Shown piece after piece: positions 1 to 9,472 of a stretch of 64,000 nt of DNA. Source of the DNA: an uncultured Porphyromonadaceae bacterium (GTDB taxonomy: Bacteria > Bacteroidota > Bacteroidia > Bacteroidales > Muribaculaceae); contig CANSRU010000009.1 of NCBI GenBank assembly GCA_947649495.1, forward strand, positions 1 to 64,000. The letters are read 5' to 3'. Within the stretch, counting starts at the first letter, position 1, and each line of letters opens with the position of its first letter. A program made the position numbers and the translations under genes. Under the pieces are notes generated by a model, which was not told the origin of the DNA, searched no databases, and saw nothing but the letters and a program-made list of their open reading frames with translations.

Positions 1-611
1 AATACTAATATATTAATCGCAATGGTTGGATTTTTATCGCACCACTACTATTTCCCAAATATAGTAGTTCTATCCCGTTTTATCGCGATAAGTCCGGGTA
101 AATCGGGATAATGATAATGCTTCTTTAATGAACGGAGTGAACGGCCTGAAACTTGGCCGGCTCGCCGCAAAGCCCAATCTTTGTAAAAGCAACGCAGAGG
201 CTCGCTTCAAAAATTACGTGATTTGTTTCATCGTCAGAAAACTAATTCTTAATTTTGCGATGCTGAGAGGGTTGTCCCCTTCAGCACGACATTTTGAAAA
301 GCGTTTATCTGACGCTTCTGTTCTGACGTTCCAGGAACTTCGCAACTTCCCAAATAGTCTTTGTCAGAATTGGAGCAGCGGTAGATGCCATGTTGGATAT
401 GTAAATCTATCCGCCGTGGGCTGTAGCCTCCATTTGTGGGGAACGGCACACTGTGCATACACTTACATATTTTGCGTGGGCCTCTGCGTTGTTCCGTTCC
501 TTACAAAGACAGGCAATGCGAAGGCCTCTGGACGTGGGAACGGGCAACAAGCTTGGCACCACGCTTTTTTTATACCTCAGATGCATTATCCAACATTAAA
601 GAACATTCAAA
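1..611. other. Non-coding stretch with palindromes and inverted repeats
   Basis: I see no convincing gene here. ACTACTAT (44-51) is repeated inverted as ATAGTAGT (61-68). A perfect 12-bp palindrome TTATCGCGATAA lies at 80-91, inside an outer inverted pair TATCCCG (71-77) and CGGGATA (104-110). A second inverted pair has arms at about 180-201 and 480-507, sharing GCCTCTGCGTTG and TTACAAA. A promoter-like TAATTTTG lies at 250-257, followed by a hairpin at 262-285. Open frames cross the region, but their translations are rich in Cys, His and Trp and look like read-through of non-coding DNA. The stretch could be an RNA or a remnant of an interspersed repeat; that is inference. Confidence 0.5.
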
Positions 612-1112
612 ATGAACGAGTACATTGAATTGCCTGATTCCTTTGAAGGTATCTGGCGTGAACAATTCGAAAATGGAATCGCATTCGCGCTGTCATGTCC
701 TGAATATTACGATGTGGGAACGGCGTTGTATAGGTCCATAGATAAATATGGCATAGAGCAAATAGCTGATTCGATATGGATTGTCAGAAATCAGGGACGG
801 GAAGTAGTGATTGTCGATGCCACCACCGACAAGCCGGAGTTGAGACATATCCTTGCGGACAGCCCCATAAATTACCGTATATATCTGATTCTGCATAAAA
901 AGGGAGCTCATTTCCATAATTTGCGCGGCGCACTCTCAATCCTCAGGATTCCACTCTATAAGCTATCACAGCCGAAATCTGAGCCATTCAACGACATTGC
1001 ATCATTTTTAAGTCACCGAAACACCAGGATAGATGGCGATGTACGGGATATTATGAAAAATATACTTTCCGGACTGATAGCCAACATTATTTCGGCATTC
1101 TTAGGATTTTAA
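612..1112 (+). CDS. Hypothetical protein, 166 aa, family not recognised
   Basis: A 166-residue protein with ordinary composition, no signal peptide and no motif I recognise. Its N-terminal two thirds is mixed charged and hydrophobic sequence. The last 20 or so residues (ILSGLIANIISAFLGF at the end) are strongly hydrophobic and could be an amphipathic or membrane-associated tail. ATG 612 follows an A-rich stretch, as usual in this phylum. It ends about 80 bases before the likely start of the BspA-like gene on the same strand, so the two may be co-transcribed. Codon use looks like that of its right-hand neighbour. Function unknown; I regard it as probably real because of its length and plausible composition. 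Confidence 0.55.
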   Translation: MNEYIELPDSFEGIWREQFENGIAFALSCPEYYDVGTALYRSIDKYGIEQIADSIWIVRNQGREVVIVDATTDKPELRHILADSPINYRIYLILHKKGAHFHNLRGALSILRIPLYKLSQPKSEPFNDIASFLSHRNTRIDGDVRDIMKNILSGLIANIISAFLGF

Positions 1113-1192
1113 GCGGCGTTCGCCCGATAATGAAATTTGATCAGAACACATTCTATGTAAATTATTTAATAAATCCAATCCATAAATTCATT

Positions 1193-4100
1193 ATGAATCA
1201 TTCTACGTTATCACATTTTAAACGTTGGATCACAGTCTTAATGCTTCTATCAGGAATCTGCTATAATTCCGGGGCGCAAACCTTTATTAGTGGTGATCTA
1301 AAATATACCATTACCAGTACCGGCAGCAGAAGGACTGCAAGTGTTAGTAGTGGCTACGTGTCTTTGACTCACGCGTTTATCCCGTCCAGAATTGTTTATA
1401 AAGATGAATACTACGCCGTCACAGAAATTTCAACCGACGGATTTAAAGATAATACCAAATTGGAGTTCATATCAATTCCGAGCACAATTACTAAATTGAG
1501 CGGTACTATATTTGATGGTTGTAAATCTTTAAAATCCGTGTACATAGAAGACTCCGACACCAGCATTGAGATCGGTTATAAATCATACAATAGCATTGAG
1601 AAATACACCAGTATTTTCAAATCTTGTCCTCTTGAGGAAATATATATCGGACGAGATTTCTGGTTTACAGTAGATCCGGCTACCAATGCTTTTTATCCAT
1701 TTGGCGGATTAAAGAGGGTGATATTGGGCTCAAAAGTAAAATCGATTCCTAGTGAGTCTTTTTATGGGATGTGGCCACTTGTGCTTGTTTGCTTAAATCC
1801 TTCGGGAATTAGAGTTGGTTCTAATGTGTTATCAAACAGCCAGCTTATTACTGTATATATTCCGTATAATACATCTGATATTTATGAAACCTCGTTTCCC
1901 AAACATCGTTATACCGTAAAAGAATTGGTTTATGACGACAATGTCAGCTACATTCCGATTGATGAGAACACATGCGAAGCCACTCAGCACCTAATCAATA
2001 GGCCCGAAGCAATAACAATAGCCTCTTCTGTGGAAATCGATTCTGAAACATATTCTGTGGTGCGCATAGGCTATGGAGCGTTTGACAGCAATATAAATCT
2101 CACGTCGGTCTCCTTGCCATCATCGGTAACAGAAATAGGAATAAATGCATTCAGAAATTGTCAGAAATTATCAGCCATCAATTTTAATGGCCAAAAAATC
2201 ATTGGAGCCGGGGCGTTTAGAGATTGTACCTCACTGGTAAATGTCGCCTTACCAAGCTCGCTGACTGATATTGGAGCCAATGCGTTTCATAATGACTCAA
2301 GCATCACCTCTATCTCATTCGGCGATAGTCTGAAGAATATCGGCGACCAAGCATTTAACAAATGTACTGCTTTAACCGCAATCAGGCTTCCAAACACAAC
2401 CGTCACAATTGGCAGCAACGCATTTTCTAATTGCGGGAAACTGACATACGCCTCTTTGGGAAACAGCCTGACAAGAATAGGCGGTTATGCTTTTTTTAAT
2501 TGCTCTGTATTGACAGAGATAGATGTGCCGGAAACCACTACCACCATAGGCAACGGTGCTTTTCAAAATTGCTCCACGTTGGCGTTAGCCACTCTCCACG
2601 ATGGCCTTGAAAGTATGGGGACCAATACATTTTACGGTTGCAAGGATCTGTCAACAATCTCGATTCCCGGTACGGTACGGTCAATAGGAGCCGGGAGTTT
2701 TGACCAATGTCTGGCATTGTCGTCAGTAACATTCGCTGCAGGCTCCGGCACCCTGACCATTCCATTATTTACCGATTCCCCAATCCGGACACTTCGCATA
2801 GGCAGAAACCTGCGTTACTCCTACAGCGACACCGAATCGCCTTTCCGCAATAAGTCCACATTGACTCGTGTGCAGTTTACCGGAAATTATGTCAACGAGA
2901 TTTACCATTATCTTCTGGATGGGTGCTACGGAATTAAGAGCATAACTCTGCCCGAAAAACTTCAATATATACGCAATTATGCTTTCCGCGGGTGTTCATC
3001 AATCTCTGAGATAACACTTCCGTCATCACTTGAAAGCATTGGCGGCCATGCGTTCGACCGATGCTCGTCGTTGGCAAAACTGAGAATCAGCGACAGTTCC
3101 ACGCCATTGACTTTGTCGACTGACAATGCCATGTTCCACGATTGTCCCTTTGAAAGCATATATATGGGGCGCGACTTGGAATATGACACCAAGGATCTCA
3201 CCTTGGCTCCATTTTATGAACAGATGGCTCTCACTTCTGTGGAAATAGTCAATGGGCCTGTGTCAAAAATCAACGATGGATATCTTTATAAGTGCAAGAT
3301 ACTCCCGAATGTTTCAATCCCCGGCAGTGTCAAGACTATAGGAAAGTATGCCTTTGCATTAAATGACTCTCTCAAAACAGCTGTAATGGATAATGGTGTG
3401 ACACTGATTGACGATTATGCATTCTTCCAGAATAAAAAACTTGTCGATGTGGGGTTGGCAAGCACACTGACAAAAATTGGACAGAACTCATTCTTTGGCT
3501 GTTCGTCGCTACCATCGCTGACAATGGAGGATTCTGTAAGCTCAATAGGGAGATATGCATTTGCATCTTGCTATATACTGAAATCAATCCGTTTGTCAGA
3601 AAATCTTCAAAACATCGAAACCGGTTTGTTCAGCAATTGCACATCGCTCGCCAATCTGACAATTCCGGCATCAGTAGATTCAATCAAGGGGTTGGCCTTT
3701 GACAGATGTACCGGATTGACGGAGCTCACGTTCTCTAATTCCTCGACACCGATAACCGTTGCCTCTAACAAGTCTAAGGAAGGTCTGTTCTTCCACTCCC
3801 CACTCAAATCGCTATATCTCGGTAGAAATCTTATATATACCGCTGACTTGAACAATGGTTATTCTCCATTCAGCAATCGCACAGATCTGGTTAATGTGGA
3901 ATTTTCCCAAACCGGAACATTCACAGTTGCGAATGATTATCTTTTATATGGTTGCTCTTCGGTGAAAAACTTCCGTCTGCCGGAGTCTTTGACGGAGATT
4001 GGCAATTATACTTTCAGCGAGATGGATTCGTTGGAGTGGATTGAAATGCCAAACAATGTGGAAACCGCAGGTGTAGGCGCATTTAAAAATGACTCTTTAC

Positions 4101-6499
4101 TTGCAGAGGTCTCCCTGTCAACAAAACTCAAGACTTTGAGCAAGGAACTGTTCAGCGGATGCTCGGTACTGGACAATCTTTCAATATCTCCAGCCGTAAC
4201 ACTTATTGACGACAATGTATTTAACTCCTGTAATAATCTCACCACCCTCACCATAGCAGACGGATCGGAGATATTGACTGTCAAACAAAATACTGACACT
4301 CCGAAACGTTCAATGTTTGCCGACTCTCCCATTACCAATCTGCACCTTGGCCGATGGCTGACATACGATTTCTCGGCCGAGGAATATGCTCCTTTCTACG
4401 GAAAATCGACACTGAAAAATCTGAAGTTTGGAGAATCTGTGGGAACTATAGGCAAATATCTGTTTGAACGATGTGACAGCATAGAATCCATTGAGATTCC
4501 GGTGGGTGTCGAAGCCATCGGGGAACAGGCATTCATGGACTGCTCGTCACTTAGGTCTCTGACCATCGGAGAGGGTCTGATGTCTCTTGGAGAACGTGCA
4601 TTCGCCAATAATGTCAAACTTGATAATGTCACAATGCCATCAACATTGAACTCCATAGCCGATGGTTGTTTCTCCCATTGCGATAATCTTGTAACCCTCG
4701 GCTTGAACGATGAACTTGAAATCATCGGACCGAGAGCGTTTGAGTACTGTTCGTCGCTCACCAGTCTCTCTATTCCCAAAAATGTTTACGGTCTGGGTGT
4801 TGAGTCTTTCCAAGGGTGTTCCTCGCTGACCGAGATTATCGTTCCCGACGGAGCCATAAGCTCGGTAGGTGCCCGCGCATTCAAGGACTGTGACAAAGCG
4901 GAATGGGTGTCGCTCGGCAAGCAGGTGACATCTCTTGGTACCGGAGCTTTCAGCGGGTGTTCATCCATTAAATATATAAAATCGTATAACACCACACCGC
5001 CGGTAGGTGCTCCTCAGTTTGCTCAGAATGTAATTGACCATTCTACGGTTTTTGTTCCCGAAGAGTCGCTTGAAGACTATATCGACGCAGATACTTGGTG
5101 GGAATTTTTCCAGATTCTTCCATTTACCGACGCTGTATTTATCACATCGCTTAAATTTGATCAGACTGAAGGTACAATAACCGACACTGAGACGTTGCAG
5201 GTTCATGCCACAGCCGGTCCTGACACTGCCACAGACAATACCGTACGCTATAAATCGTCCGACACCTCCATTGCCACAGTCGATGAGAACGGACTCGTGA
5301 CAGCCAAATCTGTTGGTGAGGTTACTATCACTGCGTATGCAGCCGATGGTTCCGGTCTATACGACACCTTCAATCTGACCGTAACACCAACCATGGTTAA
5401 ATCCATTGATATAACCGCGGAATTCCCGGTCGTAAAGAAAGGACGCACATTGCCATTGAGTGCACAGCCGATTCCTGCCAACGCGACAAATACTGAAGTT
5501 GTCTGGAGCAGTTCTAACAGAGGTATAGCGACAGTCGATACTTATGGTGTAGTAACAGCAATAACAGCCGGTACAGTGACAATAACCGCATCATCCACGG
5601 ATGGTTCCGGCGTGAAGAATTCATTTGAACTCACGGTTGTGCCACCTACCAAGGGCGACTCTAACGATAATGATGCCGTGACCATAACTGATGCTGTCAA
5701 CACTGCCAATTATGCTATCGGTAACGAGGTCGAGACATTCTGCTTCGAAGCCGCCGATGTCAACGGGGACAACCGCATCACTCTTGCCGATGCTTCCGGA
5801 ACAGTGACTGAAGTGCTCAATCAGCCGGCAATATCAGCTTCGATAAATGTCCGCACTATGGCTTTGAGCCGCGGATTCGTCGATATGGATAACCTCGTAA
5901 TTGATGATTACACTCCGGAGACTGCCGGCACGGTGGCTGTCGATGTGGCTCTCGAAAATTCGATTGACTACGTCGCTCTCCAGGCCGATATCACGGTTCC
6001 TGACGGCATGGAACTCGTAGGGGTGGAGATAGGACAACGCGCCAATGCATACCATTCGCTGATGCAGCGCAGAATCGACGACCGCACCATGCGTGTAGCT
6101 CTGTTTGATTTGAATAATTCAACCTTTGCCGACAACGGAGAGCCGTTATTCCGCATTATCGCGAAAATCAACAATGAGAAGTGTGGCGACATCTCAATAT
6201 CCGGAATCATGGCTTCTGACTCTCAGGCCAATGAATATGTGTTGTCATCAACCGGCGGACACAACTCAGGTTTTGCCGGCATTGATGCTCCTTATGCCGA
6301 CGGACAGATACGCATTATTGCCGAAAACAAAGGTGTAACCATCTACAACGCCGAAGGACTGGATGTGTGCATTTTTGCAGTTGATGGCACTGTTCTGGCT
6401 CAGTTCACAGCCGATTCAAATGCCGTCAGCCGTCAGCTTGCCAATGGCATATATGTGATTTCAGTTGGCGATACGGTTTCAAAAATCATGGTTAAATAA
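1193..6499 (+). CDS. BspA-like leucine-rich-repeat surface protein with Big_2, dockerin-like and cohesin-like modules
   Basis: A giant secreted protein of about 1768 residues. The frame opens at 1130, but ATG 1193 is chosen because a signal peptide starts there (MNHSTLSHFKRW, then a hydrophobic core ending near Gly-Ala-Gln). Residues of roughly 60-1300 are BspA/Treponema-type repeats with recurring units such as IGxxAFxxCxSLxxIxLP. Two Big_2 immunoglobulin-like domains follow (about 1320-1485), each with the SSDTSIATVDENG-type motif. Next is a dockerin-like pair of calcium loops (GDSNDNDAVTITDAV and ADVNGDNRITLADA, about 1490-1545), then a cohesin-like beta domain. The C terminus (GIYVISVGDTVSKIMVK) resembles a type IX secretion sorting domain, which fits PorV at 55-56 kb. 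BspA proteins are adhesins that bind host matrix or other bacteria. The ligand here is unknown. The gene lies 14 bases before the next one. Confidence 0.85.
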   Translation: MNHSTLSHFKRWITVLMLLSGICYNSGAQTFISGDLKYTITSTGSRRTASVSSGYVSLTHAFIPSRIVYKDEYYAVTEISTDGFKDNTKLEFISIPSTITKLSGTIFDGCKSLKSVYIEDSDTSIEIGYKSYNSIEKYTSIFKSCPLEEIYIGRDFWFTVDPATNAFYPFGGLKRVILGSKVKSIPSESFYGMWPLVLVCLNPSGIRVGSNVLSNSQLITVYIPYNTSDIYETSFPKHRYTVKELVYDDNVSYIPIDENTCEATQHLINRPEAITIASSVEIDSETYSVVRIGYGAFDSNINLTSVSLPSSVTEIGINAFRNCQKLSAINFNGQKIIGAGAFRDCTSLVNVALPSSLTDIGANAFHNDSSITSISFGDSLKNIGDQAFNKCTALTAIRLPNTTVTIGSNAFSNCGKLTYASLGNSLTRIGGYAFFNCSVLTEIDVPETTTTIGNGAFQNCSTLALATLHDGLESMGTNTFYGCKDLSTISIPGTVRSIGAGSFDQCLALSSVTFAAGSGTLTIPLFTDSPIRTLRIGRNLRYSYSDTESPFRNKSTLTRVQFTGNYVNEIYHYLLDGCYGIKSITLPEKLQYIRNYAFRGCSSISEITLPSSLESIGGHAFDRCSSLAKLRISDSSTPLTLSTDNAMFHDCPFESIYMGRDLEYDTKDLTLAPFYEQMALTSVEIVNGPVSKINDGYLYKCKILPNVSIPGSVKTIGKYAFALNDSLKTAVMDNGVTLIDDYAFFQNKKLVDVGLASTLTKIGQNSFFGCSSLPSLTMEDSVSSIGRYAFASCYILKSIRLSENLQNIETGLFSNCTSLANLTIPASVDSIKGLAFDRCTGLTELTFSNSSTPITVASNKSKEGLFFHSPLKSLYLGRNLIYTADLNNGYSPFSNRTDLVNVEFSQTGTFTVANDYLLYGCSSVKNFRLPESLTEIGNYTFSEMDSLEWIEMPNNVETAGVGAFKNDSLLAEVSLSTKLKTLSKELFSGCSVLDNLSISPAVTLIDDNVFNSCNNLTTLTIADGSEILTVKQNTDTPKRSMFADSPITNLHLGRWLTYDFSAEEYAPFYGKSTLKNLKFGESVGTIGKYLFERCDSIESIEIPVGVEAIGEQAFMDCSSLRSLTIGEGLMSLGERAFANNVKLDNVTMPSTLNSIADGCFSHCDNLVTLGLNDELEIIGPRAFEYCSSLTSLSIPKNVYGLGVESFQGCSSLTEIIVPDGAISSVGARAFKDCDKAEWVSLGKQVTSLGTGAFSGCSSIKYIKSYNTTPPVGAPQFAQNVIDHSTVFVPEESLEDYIDADTWWEFFQILPFTDAVFITSLKFDQTEGTITDTETLQVHATAGPDTATDNTVRYKSSDTSIATVDENGLVTAKSVGEVTITAYAADGSGLYDTFNLTVTPTMVKSIDITAEFPVVKKGRTLPLSAQPIPANATNTEVVWSSSNRGIATVDTYGVVTAITAGTVTITASSTDGSGVKNSFELTVVPPTKGDSNDNDAVTITDAVNTANYAIGNEVETFCFEAADVNGDNRITLADASGTVTEVLNQPAISASINVRTMALSRGFVDMDNLVIDDYTPETAGTVAVDVALENSIDYVALQADITVPDGMELVGVEIGQRANAYHSLMQRRIDDRTMRVALFDLNNSTFADNGEPLFRIIAKINNEKCGDISISGIMASDSQANEYVLSSTGGHNSGFAGIDAPYADGQIRIIAENKGVTIYNAEGLDVCIFAVDGTVLAQFTADSNAVSRQLANGIYVISVGDTVSKIMVK

Positions 6500-6513
6500 T
6501 CCGGAGCTCTGTT

Positions 6514-7893
6514 ATGAACAAATCGATATTACAAAAGCTGCTTTTGGTGCTGATATCGCTCTCCGGAGCGATGTCAGCGGCCAAGGCCGCCGACAGACTT
6601 TACGTCGACGCGGGTAATTTTGAACCGGGAGAGACCAAAATAATAAGCGTGTGCATCGAAAACGGGCAGCCGGTTCTCGGCTTCCAGTTTGATATCGCTT
6701 TGCCCGACGGTTTGAATTTAGTGTCTTCGGATGGGAAGCCTGTCTGCACCCTGTCATCACGTGCTAATTCAAGTTACACCGTAGTCAGCAACCTGTTATC
6801 CGTTAACAAAGCCAGAATCGGGACATTCTCGATTTCTCATACACCATTGTCGGGTAACGAAGGCCCGGTGATGGAAATTGCTGTAATGGCCTCTGATAAT
6901 TTCGCCGGCGGAACACTGTCGCTATCCGGAGTCATGTTGGTCGATGCCAACGATAATGATGTGGAATTACCTGATGTTGATGTTGCAATAGGCAATCGAC
7001 ATGTTGATAAATTCTACATCCCTGATTTCTCAATGCTTCCGGGCGAAACCAAAGAAGTAGCTGTCATACTTGACAACGAAACCACATTCTCCGCATTTCA
7101 GACCGACATCTATCTACCCGAAGGTCTGTCTATAGTCGATCAATCTATTGTGATGACCGACCGCGGTTCAGGTCATGCCGTTTCAGCAAAGACTTATGCC
7201 GGCGGACGTGTCAGGATTGCTTGTATGTCTCTCGGCAACTCAACATTCAATGGGACTAATGGACCTCTTGTCAACATGCGTATTGCAGCTTCCGACGACA
7301 TTTCCGGGGAAGTGTCCATCAATATGGAAAACAGCATCTTTTCAACGGCAGATGCCAAAGAGTATCTTCTATCCGACGCCACTACCAGGGTCTCGATAGA
7401 TTCGGTTCCTGTTGAGTCGATTGTCCTGAATTATTCTGTGGCGGAAGTCATCGTTAAACAGACTCTGCAATTGTCCGCAACCATACTGCCGACCAATGCA
7501 ACGGTTAAGGACATCGTGTGGTCAAGCAGTAATCCTTCTGTCGCCACTGTCGATGAGGATGGCATGGTTACTGCAATTTCACAAGGGAATGCCATTGTAA
7601 CAGCTACTGCCGCTGATGGCTCCGGTGTTACCGCGCAATGCTTCGTAAGTGTTATGGAGAATTCCTCTGGAATCGACGGTGTCTATGACAACAATGTATC
7701 CTTCAGGATTGAAAACTCTTCAATCATTATTGAGCATCTGCCTGTAGGCATCCGGGCCTCGATATGCAATATTTCCGGCGTATGCTTTGGCCGGCAGTAC
7801 AGCACCGGTGAGGATATTGTATTTGAAGTTGATAGAAATGCCATATATGTTTTGACTATTGGCGATAAGTCGTATAAACTCCACATACAATAG
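6514..7893 (+). CDS. Secreted cohesin-like/Big_2 protein with C-terminal sorting-like end
   Basis: A 459-residue secreted protein with a signal peptide (MNKSILQKLLLVLISLSG, cleavage after AAKA). It has two cohesin-like beta-sandwich modules: about 28-155, with the opening VDAGNFEPGETKIISVCIEN, and about 160-285, with IPDFSMLPGETKEVAVIL. A Big_2 domain follows at about 293-378 (WSSSNPSVATVDEDG), then a short C-terminal region of the type IX sorting kind (IYVLTIGDKSYKLHIQ). The gene starts 14 bases after the BspA-like gene and ends in a strong terminator, so the two form an operon. The preceding protein carries both a dockerin-like and a cohesin-like module, so a non-covalent surface partnership is possible. 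That is inference from module names only. Confidence 0.75.
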   Translation: MNKSILQKLLLVLISLSGAMSAAKAADRLYVDAGNFEPGETKIISVCIENGQPVLGFQFDIALPDGLNLVSSDGKPVCTLSSRANSSYTVVSNLLSVNKARIGTFSISHTPLSGNEGPVMEIAVMASDNFAGGTLSLSGVMLVDANDNDVELPDVDVAIGNRHVDKFYIPDFSMLPGETKEVAVILDNETTFSAFQTDIYLPEGLSIVDQSIVMTDRGSGHAVSAKTYAGGRVRIACMSLGNSTFNGTNGPLVNMRIAASDDISGEVSINMENSIFSTADAKEYLLSDATTRVSIDSVPVESIVLNYSVAEVIVKQTLQLSATILPTNATVKDIVWSSSNPSVATVDEDGMVTAISQGNAIVTATAADGSGVTAQCFVSVMENSSGIDGVYDNNVSFRIENSSIIIEHLPVGIRASICNISGVCFGRQYSTGEDIVFEVDRNAIYVLTIGDKSYKLHIQ

Positions 7894-7922
7894 CAATAGC
7901 ATTTTGCAGGCATAAAATCAGC

Positions 7923-7961
7923 GAGACTGTCTGACAACAAAAGTTAGGCAGTCTCTTTTTT
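7923..7961 (+). terminator. Rho-independent terminator of the BspA-like operon
   Basis: GAGACTG (7923-7929) pairs with CAGTCTC (7949-7955), and an inner stem CTGAC/GTTAG continues it. The loop is AACAAAA and a run of seven T follows. It lies 30 bases after the stop of the cohesin-like gene. Confidence 0.85.
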
Positions 7962-7975
7962 TGAAACAATAAGCG

Positions 7976-8092
7976 ATGATTAAAAGAGATATATCCGATA
8001 AATTCGCTCAAACGAGAGCGAATTTCCCGATTGTAACAGTGACAGGCCCACGCCAACCGAGCAAGTCAACATCGCTGAAAAATTCCCCATAG
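7976..8092 (+). pseudogene. Truncated, decayed copy of the DUF4143 ATPase N terminus
   Basis: This 38-codon frame matches the first 38 or so residues of the intact ATPase gene that begins at 8160. Both contain FPIVTVTGPRQ followed by a KST P-loop end and a LKN segment. In this copy the P-loop reads GPRQPSKS instead of GPRQSGKS, so the essential glycine before lysine is lost. A TAG stop follows at 8090-8092. The remaining 340 or so codons are absent: after 8092 the sequence passes straight into the promoter of the intact gene. It is a relic of a duplication or of insertion of one copy beside another. Confidence 0.8.
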
Positions 8093-8117
8093 ACCATTAA
8101 ATCTCGGGAGAAATCGC

Positions 8118-8125
8118 TATCTTTG
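8118..8125 (+). promoter_or_regulatory. Bacteroidetes -7 element (TATCTTTG) for the DUF4143 ATPase
   Basis: TATCTTTG followed by C fits the TAnnTTTG consensus and lies 35 bases before the ATG. No clear TTTG element is seen 19-21 bp upstream, where the relic gene ends. Confidence 0.5.
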
Positions 8126-8159
8126 CAATTATAAAATCCAACTTTAGAATTGCAAAATA

Positions 8160-9311
8160 ATGATTGAGAGGGCTATAAGCAACAAAATAAGGCAACTGAG
8201 CGAGAAATTTCCGATTGTGACAGTGACAGGACCACGTCAATCAGGTAAGTCAACTTTGCTTAAAAATCTCTTTCCTGATTACAGATATGTCTCGTTGGAA
8301 AACCCGGATATGCGGTCATTCGCTTCGGATGACCCGAATGGATTCATCAAGACATTCAATAATCATGTGATTATTGATGAAGCCGAGCGTGAACCATCGC
8401 TGTTCTCATACCTCCAGACACATATCGATGATGTAAATGAATCGGGTATGTATCTGCTGGCAGGCTCACGCAATTTTCATCTGATGGCTGCTATTGACCA
8501 ATCACTTGCTGGGAGAACAGCTATTATGAAACTACTTCCGTTCTCGCGACACGAATTGCATGAGGCCGGTGAATTGCCTGAAACAATCAATGAGCAGATT
8601 TTCAAAGGCTTTTATCCCCGTATTTACGATAAGGATATAGCTCCGACGGATTATTATCCCTCATATATCGCTACTTACGCAGAAAGGGATGTCCGTGCTA
8701 TGCTCAATATCGGAGATCTCGGTCGTTTCACGCGATTCCTCCGTCTATGTGCAGGAAGAATTGGACAACTGCTCAACAAATCGAATCTCGCAAATGAAAC
8801 TGGGGTGACAATTCCGACCGTTGAGTCATGGCTGTCAGTGCTTGAAGCAAGTTATATCCTATATCGTCTTGAACCCAATTTCAATAACTATAATAAAAGG
8901 ATTGTCAAGACACCGAAGCTGTTCTTTTACGATACCGGATTGGCATGCAATCTCCTCGGCATAACATCGCCAGAACAGCTTGATACGCATTTCCTTCGTG
9001 GCGGACTGTTTGAGAATATGGTTATAAACCAGTTCATCAAAGATAGTCTGAATCGGGGAACAACGCCTGATTTGACATTCTGGCGTGACAGTACCGGACT
9101 TGAAGTTGACCTGATAGAGACAAAAGGATTAGAGCAGCATGGTTACGAAATAAAATCAGGCAGTACATTCTCTCCCTCATTTTTCGATGGCCTAAAAAAA
9201 TGGGGAGACTTATCGAACACGCCAGAAAGCCTAAGAACCGTAATTTACTCCGGTCGCAATGACTTACAGACATCCAATGGCAATGTAGTAGCCTTTGATA
9301 CCTGCTTCTGA
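8160..9311 (+). CDS. ATP-binding protein, AAA_14/DUF4143 family
   Basis: A 383-residue protein of the AAA_14 plus DUF4143 family, common in Bacteroidales accessory regions and of unsettled role (often discussed near mobile or defence loci). Walker A is GPRQSGKST (about 24-32), and Walker B is VIIDEAE (about 82-88). An arginine-rich AGRTAIMKLLPFSRHEL segment follows, as in the family. The C-terminal half (about 200-370) is DUF4143 and contains EVDLIE and YEIKSG, which look like the D and ExK parts of a PD-(D/E)xK nuclease fold. Length is normal for the family (about 380). It stands alone, directly downstream of a degenerate copy of its own N terminus. Substrate or partner is unknown. Confidence 0.85.
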   Translation: MIERAISNKIRQLSEKFPIVTVTGPRQSGKSTLLKNLFPDYRYVSLENPDMRSFASDDPNGFIKTFNNHVIIDEAEREPSLFSYLQTHIDDVNESGMYLLAGSRNFHLMAAIDQSLAGRTAIMKLLPFSRHELHEAGELPETINEQIFKGFYPRIYDKDIAPTDYYPSYIATYAERDVRAMLNIGDLGRFTRFLRLCAGRIGQLLNKSNLANETGVTIPTVESWLSVLEASYILYRLEPNFNNYNKRIVKTPKLFFYDTGLACNLLGITSPEQLDTHFLRGGLFENMVINQFIKDSLNRGTTPDLTFWRDSTGLEVDLIETKGLEQHGYEIKSGSTFSPSFFDGLKKWGDLSNTPESLRTVIYSGRNDLQTSNGNVVAFDTCF

Positions 9312-9426
9312 TTATCTGATTGTGCATAGAGATAACCGTTTAGATTGAAACGATGCGAAAAAACTTGCGTTAGTATAACTTTCGGAATATTAGGTTGATG
9401 CGGTCTCGTTATAAGCGCGAACTAAT

Positions 9427-9458
9427 TTTGATATTGTCATATTAAAATTATATTTTTG
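9427..9458 (+). promoter_or_regulatory. Bacteroidetes promoter for the small membrane ORF
   Basis: TTTG (9427-9430), then 20 bp, then TATTTTTG (9451-9458) followed by C. Both elements and the spacing match the primary sigma factor consensus. The start codon is 15 bases downstream. Confidence 0.75.
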
Positions 9459-9472
9459 CAAAAAGCATATAC

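Noticed and set aside
128-628. 166-codon open frame on the plus strand in the first kilobase
   Set aside because: It runs across inverted repeats, is rich in Cys, His and Trp, shows no domain, overlaps the next gene, and contains promoter-like and hairpin sequences inside. I treat it as read-through of non-coding DNA.
1130-1192. Upstream start for the BspA-like gene
   Set aside because: The first 21 residues add nothing typical, and the signal peptide begins at the second methionine (1193).
8160-9311. Calling the DUF4143 ATPase a defence system
   Set aside because: No partner genes of a known defence system are present; the family is widespread and its role is unsettled.
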